A stretch of 64,000 nucleotides of DNA from UBA7985 sp002690455 (GTDB lineage Bacteria > Pseudomonadota > Alphaproteobacteria > UBA7985): positions 58,412 through 122,411 of the forward strand of contig CBFIIW010000007.1 of assembly GCA_965662775.1 (NCBI GenBank), written 5' to 3'. Positions 56,547 to 64,000 of this stretch are shown one piece after another (the first letter of the stretch is position 1; each line of letters begins with the position of its first letter). The notes under the pieces were generated by a model. The model did not search any database. It had not been told where the DNA came from and saw nothing but the letters and a program-made list of their open reading frames with translations. The position numbers and the translations under genes are program-made.

Positions 56547-59456
56547 ATGCTTGACTTGTTCGACCGCTCCGAAGGCCTATCCGTCGAAACTGCGCCTGCC
56601 CTTATCTGGCACGAAGGCTGCCTGTGGTGGTGCGCACCAGGGCAATCGGGTCAACAGTTGAGCTCGCAGGCTCTGAGCCAGGCGTTGACCGAGCACGCTC
56701 CCCTTGTTTGCCACATGCCGGCTCTTGCTCGGCGTGGGGGTTTGCAACGGTTTCGGGCCTTGGACGTGCTGGAACTTTTCGCCTTTGTCCGCCCCGCTCG
56801 AACTGTCACGCCGACCCCTCGGGCACTGACCCGTGCCCTCGACCTCGAAGCCCTGTCAGAAGACGCAACTCCAGAAGAACAGGCGGCCAATCTGCGCGCC
56901 CTCGCCCGCGCGCTTCTGGCTGAAGCCACCGGCCTTGGTACCGCTGATCGCGTGCTACTCTCTGGCATCTGGATCACCGCAAGGGCTCACTGGCCATGGG
57001 CCCAGCCTCTGGTGCGCGGCCTCGCAGTTAGCGCCGGCGATAGCGCTCTCGACCCGGGCGCCGATCAGTCTCGCGCCCTCCGCGTGTGGGAACGAATGGA
57101 CGCCTGGGAAGACGAAGCTGCCCAGGGGCGTCCCGGCACCGACCCAGTGACTGAAACCGAAGCGCGCACTCAGCTTTCGAAACTGCTCAGCCTCGGCCGT
57201 GGAGATGTCGAGGAGCGGCCCTCTCAGTCTGACTTTGCCTCTGCCGTCAGCCAGGCCTTTCACCCCCGCGAGGAACGCGACTCGCCGCACATGGTACTTG
57301 CCGAAGCGGGCACGGGCGTCGGCAAGACACTGGGCTACCTTGCCCCCGCCACCGTTTGGGCAGGCAAAAATAAAGGCTCCGTATGGGTCTCGACCTACAC
57401 CCGCGCCCTGCAACGGCAAATCGACCAGGAAACCGACCGCCTGTTCGCTGACGGTGGCGCTAAGAACCGGAGCGTGGTGGTTCGAAAGGGTCGCGAAAAC
57501 TATCTCTGCTTGCTCAATCTGCAGGAAACCGGACAGGCCGGCGGGCTTTCAGACCGTGACCGTATTGGTCTGCTCATCACCGCGCGGTGGGCCGAACGCA
57601 GTCGCAACGGCGACATGATTGGCGGAGACTTCCCGGCTTGGTTGATTGATCTGTTTGGCGGCAAGGTTACCACCGACCTCACCGACCAACGTGGTGAATG
57701 TCTTTACTCCGGCTGCCCACACTATGGCAAATGCGGCATCGAAAAGAACATCCGCAACGCCCGCAACGCTCGCCTCGTAATCGCGAACCACGCGCTGGTA
57801 TTGAATCAAGCCGGACAGGGCCCTGAAGCCGACCTCTCGGAACATGTGGTCTTCGACGAAGGCCATCACCTGTTCGACGCCTCGGATTCCTTCTTCAGTG
57901 CCGGCCTCTCCGGACTGGAAACAGCCGAACTGCGGCGCTGGCTGTTGGGACCGGAGAGCGACCGGCGCGGTCGGGGTCGGGGCCTGCGCGTGCGCATGGA
58001 AGAAGTCGTTGCTCTCGACCCACGCCTGCCGGACTTGCTCAAGCAGGTTGAACAGCGGGCTTACACACTGCCTGGTCCTGGCTGGTACCAACGACTGCGA
58101 GACGGCACCCCGGATGGCGCGGGTGAATACTTCCTGAGTTTCGTGGGTGAACAGGTCTACGCCCGGGCTGATAAACCCGGTGACCCCTTCTCCATCGAAT
58201 GCACACCACGCCCGCCCGTGACCGGCCTGCTGGCAGCCGCGCGCGAATTTGGTGAGGCGCTGAGCGGTCTCCTCAAGCCGGTGCAAGACTTGCGTGCCTG
58301 CCTGATCGATGTGCTGGAGCAGCCCACTGAGAAATCGGATGTTCGACACAGTGAACAGCCAGAGGGATTTTCACAGCACGCGACCGGCGAACAGTCGGAT
58401 GACCGGGCGACAGCAGGTGAGTCCGGTCCGGAAGCCGCCAGCAATCAACCCGTGCAGTGGAGGTCGCAGGCCGATGCGAGGCGCCGCGCCGAGGCCATGG
58501 TGCGCTCGCTCGAGCGCCGTGCCATCGATCCGCTGACCGCCTGGTCCAACATGCTGCGCGATCTGGAAACCGACCCGCCACCCGACTTCGTGGACTGGTT
58601 CTCAGTCGAACGCGTGGACGGCCGCGACCGCGATCTTGGCTACTACCGCCACTTCATCGATCCCATGAAGCCCTTCTCACATCTGATGGCGCAGCAGTTG
58701 CAGGGCTTCGTTGTCACCTCGGCAACCCTGACAGACCCGGTTGCCGATGCTGAGGACGCCTGGACCGTTGCTGAGGAGCGGACAGGCGCGCGCCACCTGC
58801 GCAATGGCGCCTTCCGCGCTCGTGTGGCCAGCCCCTATGACTACGCCAACCAGGCCGAAGTGCTGATCGTCGGGGACGTACCCAAGAACCAACCCGGCGC
58901 ACTTGCTGCCGCCTTTGAAAGCCTGTTCAAGGCTTCGGGCGGGGGTGGGATTGGACTGTTCACCGCCGTCCGCCGACTTCGTGGCGTCTACGATCGCATT
59001 CGGACGCCTTTGGAGGAAAGTGGGCTGCCGCTGTTCGCCCAGCACGTCGATGCCATGGACACAGGCACGCTGGTCGACATCTTCCGGGACGAGACCAACG
59101 CCTGCCTGCTCGGAACCGATGCCGTCCGGGATGGGGTGGATGTTCCCGGCAACAGCTTGCGCCTGCTGGCCTTCGAGCGGGTGCCCTGGCCTCGACCTGA
59201 TATCCTGCACCGTGCGCGCCGCGAAGCTTTTGGTGGCAGGGCGCTGGACGATATGCTGGCGCGGGCTAAGCTGAGACAGGCCTTTGGTCGACTGATCCGG
59301 CGGCAGACTGACAGGGGAGTGTTCGTGCTGCTCGACCCTATGATGCCGTCACGACTGGAGAGCGCTTTCCCGATTGGGGTGCCGATTCACAGGCTTGGGC
59401 TGGAGGAGGCCTGCGCGCGCATCCGCGCCTTTTTGACGGAAAATGACCTGCGCTGA
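56547..59456 (+). CDS. DinG/XPD-like ATP-dependent DNA helicase
   Basis: A superfamily 2 5'-3' helicase. Walker A is AEAGTGVGKT (252-261) and the DEAH-type box is FDEGHH (436-441). Four cysteines that could bind a 4Fe-4S cluster are C321, C385, C390 and C396 (GECLYSGCPHYGKC). Motifs V-VI near the C-terminus are DAVRDGVDVPGN and QAFGRLIRR. Two parts are unusual: residues 1-245 contain LVCHMPALARRGGL and ALDVLELFAFVRP, which looks like a decayed DnaQ-type exonuclease domain, and a charged Q/E/S-rich insert lies at about 592-640. Length is 969 residues. The DNA substrate is not known. Confidence 0.9.
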   Translation: MLDLFDRSEGLSVETAPALIWHEGCLWWCAPGQSGQQLSSQALSQALTEHAPLVCHMPALARRGGLQRFRALDVLELFAFVRPARTVTPTPRALTRALDLEALSEDATPEEQAANLRALARALLAEATGLGTADRVLLSGIWITARAHWPWAQPLVRGLAVSAGDSALDPGADQSRALRVWERMDAWEDEAAQGRPGTDPVTETEARTQLSKLLSLGRGDVEERPSQSDFASAVSQAFHPREERDSPHMVLAEAGTGVGKTLGYLAPATVWAGKNKGSVWVSTYTRALQRQIDQETDRLFADGGAKNRSVVVRKGRENYLCLLNLQETGQAGGLSDRDRIGLLITARWAERSRNGDMIGGDFPAWLIDLFGGKVTTDLTDQRGECLYSGCPHYGKCGIEKNIRNARNARLVIANHALVLNQAGQGPEADLSEHVVFDEGHHLFDASDSFFSAGLSGLETAELRRWLLGPESDRRGRGRGLRVRMEEVVALDPRLPDLLKQVEQRAYTLPGPGWYQRLRDGTPDGAGEYFLSFVGEQVYARADKPGDPFSIECTPRPPVTGLLAAAREFGEALSGLLKPVQDLRACLIDVLEQPTEKSDVRHSEQPEGFSQHATGEQSDDRATAGESGPEAASNQPVQWRSQADARRRAEAMVRSLERRAIDPLTAWSNMLRDLETDPPPDFVDWFSVERVDGRDRDLGYYRHFIDPMKPFSHLMAQQLQGFVVTSATLTDPVADAEDAWTVAEERTGARHLRNGAFRARVASPYDYANQAEVLIVGDVPKNQPGALAAAFESLFKASGGGGIGLFTAVRRLRGVYDRIRTPLEESGLPLFAQHVDAMDTGTLVDIFRDETNACLLGTDAVRDGVDVPGNSLRLLAFERVPWPRPDILHRARREAFGGRALDDMLARAKLRQAFGRLIRRQTDRGVFVLLDPMMPSRLESAFPIGVPIHRLGLEEACARIRAFLTENDLR

Positions 59457-59473
59457 TCTTTTGTTGGCTCCAG

Positions 59474-59516
59474 TTGACACTCCGTCCATAATAAAACAAA
59501 TTTTATCAATGTTTTG
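59474..59516 (+). promoter_or_regulatory. Likely promoter/operator before the leader ORF
   Basis: A perfect -35 hexamer TTGACA lies at 59474-59479. The -10 is uncertain, as the next 40 bp are simply A/T rich. Inside them AAAACA (59493-59498) and TGTTTT (59510-59515) form an 11-nt-spaced dyad that could be an operator. Confidence 0.45.
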
Positions 59517-59563
59517 TTCAGCAGAGCCGTGCGGCAGGCCGCATTAGTGAAGGAGTCGATCCC

Positions 59564-59692
59564 ATGGCGGACCGCCGCGACACCCTCCGACGCGAAGTGG
59601 TGCTTACCGGCGCCGCTGGCGTCGACCGTCGCGTCCGCTGCTCGCGTAACAGCAACCTGAATCGCTGCAGAGTCGGAAGGCCAGATTGTTGA
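59564..59692 (+). CDS. Small leader-like ORF of 42 codons
   Basis: Not recognised. ATG at 59564 is preceded by a perfect AAGGAG (59550-59555) at 8 nt, the strongest ribosome site in this region. The 42-residue product is arginine rich (MADRRDTLRREVVLTGAAG...). Its TGA at 59690-59692 overlaps the TTG start (59689-59691) of the next gene, so ribosomes finishing here could restart there. It may be a regulatory leader peptide, a small protein, or the decayed start of an old gene. Confidence 0.5.
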   Translation: MADRRDTLRREVVLTGAAGVDRRVRCSRNSNLNRCRVGRPDC

Positions 59693-60096
59693 TAGTTTGG
59701 CTCTCCCCCCTAACCGATGAAGGCTGGTTGATAACCCTGCACGCCAGTACGGCGGTGCTGTCCCTGCTGGTCGGTATCTTCATTCTGGTGAGGCCGAAGG
59801 GTAACTTCGTGCATCGCTGCCTAGGCTATGCTTGGCTGCTGGGGATGATGCTGGCCGTGCTGTCGTCCCTGTTCATCAACCAAATCCGGCTGTGGGGGCC
59901 GTTCAGCCCCATCCACCTGCTGTCCGTTTTCACGGTGTGCGCCCTGATCTTCGGATGGCGTGCAGCAAGGCGCCACGATCGGCGAACCCATCAGTTTACA
60001 ATGATCGCGACGTGGATCGGGGCGCTGGGCCTGAACTTTTGGTTCACTCTGCTGCCTGGACGGGTTATGCACGAGCTGTTTTTTGGCCCCGGCTGA
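59689..60096 (+). CDS. DUF2306 family membrane protein
   Basis: An integral membrane protein of 135 residues with four hydrophobic segments. Family features are LITLHASTAVLSLLVGIFILV, RPKGNFVHRCLGYAW and the later HDRRTHQFTM. Function is unknown. TTG at 59689 is the apparent start; TTG at 59686 is possible. There is no independent Shine-Dalgarno, so translation likely depends on the leader ORF. The sodium-channel gene follows 40 bp later. Confidence 0.75.
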   Translation: MIVWLSPLTDEGWLITLHASTAVLSLLVGIFILVRPKGNFVHRCLGYAWLLGMMLAVLSSLFINQIRLWGPFSPIHLLSVFTVCALIFGWRAARRHDRRTHQFTMIATWIGALGLNFWFTLLPGRVMHELFFGPG

Positions 60097-60136
60097 TCAC
60101 GCCTGAACCCTCTGCAAACGACGAGCCCGACGACCC

Positions 60137-61216
60137 GTGAAAGCTCCCCTCTCCGGCGCACACGCCGCCGCCCGCTCTAACAACGCCCCCAACATCACCA
60201 AACCCGGCGGCAACCAGACCCCCTTGGTAAGCCCGGAGGCGGAGGCGGTCCCGACCAGTGCCTTGATCCGGCTGGTTGAAGCGCGCTGGTTCCGCACGCT
60301 GGTGATCGTGGTGATCGTCATCAACGCCATCGTACTCGGCTTGCTCACGTCGCAGACTGTACGTGCGGCCGGTGGTGGCCTAGTTGGGCGTGGTCTGGTT
60401 ATCGTGGACATGGCCGCGCTGAGCTTTTTCATCGGTGAAATCGGGATCAAGCTGGTCGCCTACCGCCAGCGGTTCTTCCGCGATCCGTGGAACTGGTTCG
60501 ACCTCGTGGTGGTGATCATCGCCCTGGTCCCAGCGTCCGATTCGCTCAAAGTGCTCCGCGCGCTGCGGGTGCTGCGGGTGCTCCGGTTGGTCGCAGCAAT
60601 CCCAGCGATGCGGTTGGTGGTCTCCGGCCTGTTCCGTGCGCTGCCCGGCATGGGCTCGGCCGCGCTGCTGCTGCTGCTGATCCACTACGTCTTCGCGGTC
60701 ATCGGGGTGCAACTCTACGGCGGCACGGTCTACGGCGGCTACGGGGACACTGGCTACGACTACTTCGCCGATCTGGGCCGAGCGCTTTACACCCTGTTCC
60801 AGATCATGACGCTGGAAAGCTGGTCGCACGGCATCGTCCGGCCGATCATGGATGTGCACCCAAATTCGTGGATCTTCTTTGTGCTGTTCGTGGTGATTTC
60901 GGCCTTCGCTGCCCTCAACCTGTTCATCGGTATTCTGGTCAACGCCATGGACAGCGCCAAGGACGAACAAGAAAGCCACATGAGCGCTGAGGAAGTGGCC
61001 GACCCGGCGCAACGCGCCATACTGGACGAGCTGCGATCAATCCGCGCCGAGGTTCGGGATCTTCGTGCTCAGCTAGACGAACGACAGGACCAGGCCCCAG
61101 CAGCGCGCAAGGCCCCTTCTCGTACCGGGAATGAGACCGAGAATACAGGGAAAGCGGTGAAGGCGGGGAACGCGGCGAAATCCAGAAAGACAGCGAAGAA
61201 AAACAGCAGCGCCTAG
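60137..61216 (+). CDS. Voltage-gated sodium channel (NaChBac/NavBac type)
   Basis: A one-repeat six-helix channel that works as a tetramer in the inner membrane. Approximate segments: S1 52-70, S2 87-107, S3 120-132, S4 138-153, S5 172-192, S6 243-269. S4 carries arginines at every third residue (R141, R144, R147, R150). The filter is TLESWS at 225-230, the same as the NaChBac core. A coiled coil follows (291-316), then a basic tail (320-359) that is longer than usual. GTG start; 359 residues. It overlaps the convergent EamA gene by 4 bp. Confidence 0.93.
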   Translation: MKAPLSGAHAAARSNNAPNITKPGGNQTPLVSPEAEAVPTSALIRLVEARWFRTLVIVVIVINAIVLGLLTSQTVRAAGGGLVGRGLVIVDMAALSFFIGEIGIKLVAYRQRFFRDPWNWFDLVVVIIALVPASDSLKVLRALRVLRVLRLVAAIPAMRLVVSGLFRALPGMGSAALLLLLIHYVFAVIGVQLYGGTVYGGYGDTGYDYFADLGRALYTLFQIMTLESWSHGIVRPIMDVHPNSWIFFVLFVVISAFAALNLFIGILVNAMDSAKDEQESHMSAEEVADPAQRAILDELRSIRAEVRDLRAQLDERQDQAPAARKAPSRTGNETENTGKAVKAGNAAKSRKTAKKNSSA

Positions 61217-62085
61217 GTGTTGGTTCCTGCCGCCGTTTTGTGCCGTAGCCCCACCGCCGCTAGGCCAGCCCCGCCAACGATCAAAAGCGTTGCCACCGCT
61301 AAGGCCCAGGTCGGTTGCGCCCGCCCAGCCAGCACCAGCAGCACGGTGGAGAGCAGTGGCGCGAAGTAGCTCAGCGCCCCGAGCAGCGTGACATTGCCGT
61401 GCTTGGTGCCAAAATCCCAGACGAAGAACGCCAGCCCCATCGGCCCCAGCGCCAGCCCGACCAGCCCGACCCACTCCAGACCGCGCGGTGTCACCCAGTC
61501 CTCGAAGGCCAAAGAAAGCCCCAAACCACCCAGCCCCGCCACGCCGCAATAGACCACCACGGCCACGGTCGGCACCGCACTGTAACGCCGGTTGAGCACA
61601 GAGTAGCCGGACCACAGCAGGGCGCAGATTATCGCGAAGCCGTAGCCCGACGCGTATTCAGCGCGAAACCCGCCCTCGCCGGGGTCAAAAACCAGCAGCC
61701 CTGCCCCGACCAGCCCCAGCCCGCCACCGATGACCGGCAGCGTCCAGCGACCCAGCGGCTGCCCCAGCATCGACAGCAGCACGATCAACAACGGCCACAG
61801 ATAGGCGATCAGCCCCGCCTGCGCCGTCGGCGCGTTCTTGAGCGCGAGCATGTAGAAGGTGTGGTAGCCGAACAGCCCGACGATCCCCAGCACCCAGCCA
61901 CCCACGGGCACCGCGCGCAGGGAGGCCAGCGCCCCGCGCCGCAGCAGCATGGGCAGGCTCAGTAGGGTCGCCAGCCCAAAGGTCAGCGCCAGCCACTCAA
62001 ACAGCGGCAGCCGCGTGGTCAGGGAGGTGAGCAGGGCAAGCGCGGCCCAGAGCAATATCGCGCCGAAGCCGATCAGTGTGGGCAT
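61213..62085 (-). CDS. EamA/DMT-family exporter
   Basis: A ten-helix exporter of 290 residues with the two EamA half-repeats, residues about 1-140 and 145-280. PTAQAGLIAYLWPLLIVLLS and TLLGALSYFAPLLSTVLLVLAG are the matching fourth-fifth helix segments. It resembles aromatic amino acid exporters of the YddG kind, but substrate is unproven. It ends inside the last codons of the sodium-channel gene. Confidence 0.85.
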   Translation of the reverse strand: MPTLIGFGAILLWAALALLTSLTTRLPLFEWLALTFGLATLLSLPMLLRRGALASLRAVPVGGWVLGIVGLFGYHTFYMLALKNAPTAQAGLIAYLWPLLIVLLSMLGQPLGRWTLPVIGGGLGLVGAGLLVFDPGEGGFRAEYASGYGFAIICALLWSGYSVLNRRYSAVPTVAVVVYCGVAGLGGLGLSLAFEDWVTPRGLEWVGLVGLALGPMGLAFFVWDFGTKHGNVTLLGALSYFAPLLSTVLLVLAGRAQPTWALAVATLLIVGGAGLAAVGLRHKTAAGTNT

Positions 62086-62179
62086 GAACGGATCAATCCC
62101 GGTTCAGTGGGGTGACAGGCTGCGCCCAGGCGTTGAACCCGCGCGCGCGGCCCCGAAATCAGAGCCTGCGCACTATGGC

Positions 62180-62590
62180 TCAGATCGGCGCGAGGCGGAA
62201 TACGCTCCAGCCCACAATGACAATCCCGAGGATCGACCCGGCGTAGGCGGCGGTGCGGACGTAAGGCACGGCGCCGAGGAAGCACAGCCAGTGCACGACC
62301 CGGCTGATCAGGTAGAGCCAGCCCCCGGCGAGCGAGACGCGCTTGATGTCGTCGACCCCAACGCGATCCCCGAGGTAGACGGCCAGCACGGCCAGCGCCA
62401 TGAAGCTGATGTACGTTTCGAGGTGGTTTTCCATGGCCCGCTGCGCGCGCTTGCCCCAGCCTTCGAGCACCATGACGTTGGCGTCGGTGCGCAGCTTGTC
62501 CTCGACACTGGTGGTCATGAGTTTATAGGCACCGGGCCCGAGGGAAATGATGAAGGTGAGCAGGGTGGCGAGCAGGATGACCGTGACCAT
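62180..62590 (-). CDS. MAPEG family membrane protein
   Basis: A 136-residue protein with four membrane segments and the MAPEG hallmark: RAQRAMENHLETYISFMALAVLA (R..R..N..E) and a C-terminal YLISRVVHWLCFLGAVPYVRT. Family members are glutathione-linked or eicosanoid enzymes in eukaryotes; bacterial roles are mostly unknown. It is separated from atpC by about 208 bp with a terminator in between, so it is not part of the ATP synthase operon. Confidence 0.87.
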   Translation of the reverse strand: MVTVILLATLLTFIISLGPGAYKLMTTSVEDKLRTDANVMVLEGWGKRAQRAMENHLETYISFMALAVLAVYLGDRVGVDDIKRVSLAGGWLYLISRVVHWLCFLGAVPYVRTAAYAGSILGIVIVGWSVFRLAPI

Positions 62591-62697
62591 GGCGGGGGCT
62601 GTTCCTCGGTGGGATGTGGGACTGGACTGACCCTAAGATTTTACCGAAATGGCCAGAGGCAAGGCTTGCGGCACTGAAATCACCCCATTTTGCACAA

Positions 62698-62735
62698 AAA
62701 AGGGCGGGGGAACCACAAGGTCCGACCGCCCTTTT
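62698..62735 (-). terminator. Intrinsic terminator of the ATP synthase operon
   Basis: AAAAGGGCGG and CCGCCCTTTT form a 10-bp stem around an 18-nt loop, 63 bp past the atpC stop. On the minus strand the stem runs into TTTTTT. It is the expected end of the atp operon. Confidence 0.85.
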
Positions 62736-62798
62736 CGTTAAAATCGTATCCGGCTGGCTGACACCGCCAACCCGAGCCTTCTGCTGTCCGACTGCGCC

Positions 62799-63197
62799 TT
62801 AGCCCGCGACCGCATCGACCATCGCATCGGCGATAGCCAGCTTGCGCTCGGCGGCATTTTTCTCGCCCTCGGAGGTCGCCGTATCCAGCGCCGCCTTGGC
62901 TTCAGTCATCGCCGCCTGCGCCGCTTCGGCGGTCAGGTCGCTCAGCGCCGTCGCGCTTTCGGCGAGGATCACACAGCGCTCGCCGGTGATCTCAGCGAAG
63001 CCACCCGCAACGAAGTAGCCGGTGTCACCGCCGTCCGTGCCGTTCACCGAGACCACGCCTGGGCGCAGGCTGGAGACGGTCGGCGCGTGGTCTTCGAGCA
63101 CACCCATGTCGCCTTCGGCGCCGGGAACGACAACCATGGTGGCGTCGATGGTCGCGGCGGAGGCTTCGGGGGTCACCAGTTCAAAAGTCAGTGCCAT
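62799..63197 (-). CDS. atpC: ATP synthase F1 epsilon subunit
   Basis: Epsilon joins the rotor stalk and restrains ATP hydrolysis. Residues 1-85 form the beta-sandwich (FELVTPEASAATIDATMVVVPGAEGDMGVLEDHAPTV), followed by FVAGGFAEITGERCVILAESA and an alanine-rich helical C-terminus. Length is 132 residues. It lies 110 bp after atpD, both on the minus strand. Confidence 0.95.
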   Translation of the reverse strand: MALTFELVTPEASAATIDATMVVVPGAEGDMGVLEDHAPTVSSLRPGVVSVNGTDGGDTGYFVAGGFAEITGERCVILAESATALSDLTAEAAQAAMTEAKAALDTATSEGEKNAAERKLAIADAMVDAVAG

Positions 63198-63307
63198 GGG
63201 TCAAAGTCCGGTTCGGTGTTTGCTTGTCGTCAGAATCCGGCGGCGGGGCGGCGGGGCTGCGCACAAGACGGCAGCCCCACCCCGATCACCGGTGTCTTGT
63301 CGTCCGA

Positions 63308-64000
63308 TCAGGCCGCTTCAGCAGCCATTTTCTCCGCCTTGGCGATGGCTTCATCCATGGTTCCAACCATGTAGAAGGCCGCCTCTGGCAGGTGGTCGTA
63401 GTCGCCGTTCAGAATGCCCTTGAAGCCCTTAATGGTCTCTTCGAGGGAAACGAACACGCCCGGGAAACCGGTGAAGACTTCGGCGACGTGGAACGGCTGC
63501 GACAGGAAGCGCTCGAGCTTCCGGGCGCGGGCCACGGTCATCTTGTCTTCTTCAGACAGTTCATCCATGCCAAGAATGGCGATGATGTCCTGCAGGTTCT
63601 TGTAGGACTGCAGCGTCTGCTGCACGCCACGGGCCACTGCGTAGTGATCGTCACCGATGATGCGCGGGTCGAGAATACGCGAGGTGGAGTCCAGTGGATC
63701 CACGGCCGGGTAAATCCCCTTCTCTGCGATCGAACGGTTCAGAACCGTCGTGGCGTCGAGGTGGGCGAAGGTGGTCGCAGGCGCCGGGTCGGTCAGGTCA
63801 TCGGCTGGCACGTATACGGCCTGTACCGAGGTGATCGAGCCCTTGTTGGTCGTGGTAATCCGCTCCTGCATCGCGCCCATGTCGGTCGACAGGGTCGGCT
63901 GGTAGCCCACGGCCGAAGGAATACGGCCGAGCAGGGCCGATACTTCTGCGCCCGCCTGGGTAAAGCGGAAGATGTTGTCGACGAAGAACAGCACGTCCTG
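63308..64000 (-). CDS. atpD: ATP synthase F1 beta subunit (C-terminal part)
   Basis: The catalytic subunit of F1. Only the last 231 or so residues are inside the window; the reading frame continues past position 64000, so the Walker A motif is not visible. Visible parts: QDVLFFVDNIFRFTQAG, the LGRIPSAVGYQPTL and DPAPATTFAHLDATTVL segments, and the C-terminal DELSEEDKMTVARARKLERFLSQPF. It is truncated by the window edge, not by a mutation. Confidence 0.97.
   Translation of the reverse strand, partial: QDVLFFVDNIFRFTQAGAEVSALLGRIPSAVGYQPTLSTDMGAMQERITTTNKGSITSVQAVYVPADDLTDPAPATTFAHLDATTVLNRSIAEKGIYPAVDPLDSTSRILDPRIIGDDHYAVARGVQQTLQSYKNLQDIIAILGMDELSEEDKMTVARARKLERFLSQPFHVAEVFTGFPGVFVSLEETIKGFKGILNGDYDHLPEAAFYMVGTMDEAIAKAEKMAAEAA

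Noticed and set aside
60380..61012. 210-codon frame on the minus strand over the sodium-channel gene
   Set aside because: The plus strand encodes a channel with every key motif; the reverse frame is a His/Gln/Asp-rich shadow.
62614..62802. 62-codon frame between MAPEG and atpC on the plus strand
   Set aside because: It crosses the strong terminator hairpin at 62698-62735 and has no support.

Overview
This GC-rich window (64 kb) reads as chromosomal sequence from an alphaproteobacterium, probably a free-living or marine one. The evidence is gene order: mutS-glnD-murJ-trpS, DUF3576-leuS-lptE-holA, bactofilin/IalB/rlmN, truB-rpsO-pnp, thioredoxin(CnoX)-LON-Trm112 and atpD-atpC are all arrangements typical of that class. 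I cannot fix the order or genus from sequence alone. Nearly every gene is a core gene. I see no prophage, insertion sequence, CRISPR array, integrase, rRNA or tRNA.

Layout. 1-4.7 kb: a small membrane/peptidoglycan-binding-like protein, ispE, a secreted TPR protein and the ribosomal operon rpsF-rpsR-rplI (minus). 4.9-9.5 kb: the fatty acid synthesis run fabD-fabG-acpP-fabF followed by mltG (plus), with a 26-bp perfect palindrome between fabG and acpP. 9.6-14.2 kb: SDR, yicC-gmk, and the surA-rsmA operon lacking the usual pdxA. 14.3-20.5 kb: accessory metabolism (GST + GMC oxidoreductase operon, a lone FbpC-like ABC ATPase, an HD-domain protein, chromate transporter). 20.5-26.7 kb: fabA-fabB, an MFS transporter, pnp and rpsO with clear hairpin terminators. 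26.7-41.4 kb: truB, a pterin dehydratase, DUF3429, a universal stress protein, a TIGR02186 + TauE pair, trpS, murJ, glnD, mutS, and the malic enzyme/phosphotransacetylase-like fusion. 41.5-51.9 kb: bactofilin, IalB, rlmN, then a long minus-strand run from an unrecognised gene through a sulfotransferase, DUF3576 lipoprotein, leuS, lptE and holA. 52-56 kb: parvulin, ProXp-like deacylase, CnoX, LON-domain protein, Trm112. 56.5-64 kb: DinG-like helicase, a 42-codon leader-like ORF coupled to a DUF2306 protein, a bacterial voltage-gated sodium channel, an EamA exporter, a MAPEG protein and the end of the ATP synthase operon (atpD runs off the window).

The genes fall into membrane and envelope building (fab genes, mltG, murJ, lptE, surA, bactofilin), translation and RNA turnover (rpsF, rpsR, rplI, rpsO, truB, pnp, rlmN, rsmA, leuS, trpS), genome maintenance (mutS, holA, DinG) and nitrogen/carbon control (glnD, maeB).

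The most unusual signal is not a gene. The two largest gene-free stretches (about 18.5-19.15 kb and 56.0-56.55 kb) both carry a family of roughly 50-bp nested palindromes sharing a CCGCGAAGCGG core. Copies are nearly identical across 37 kb, and stem positions differ between copies in a way that keeps the pairing. Other points of interest are the fabG-acpP palindrome, the leader ORF with a perfect Shine-Dalgarno and TTGA coupling, and the unrecognised 378-residue protein upstream of a sulfotransferase.
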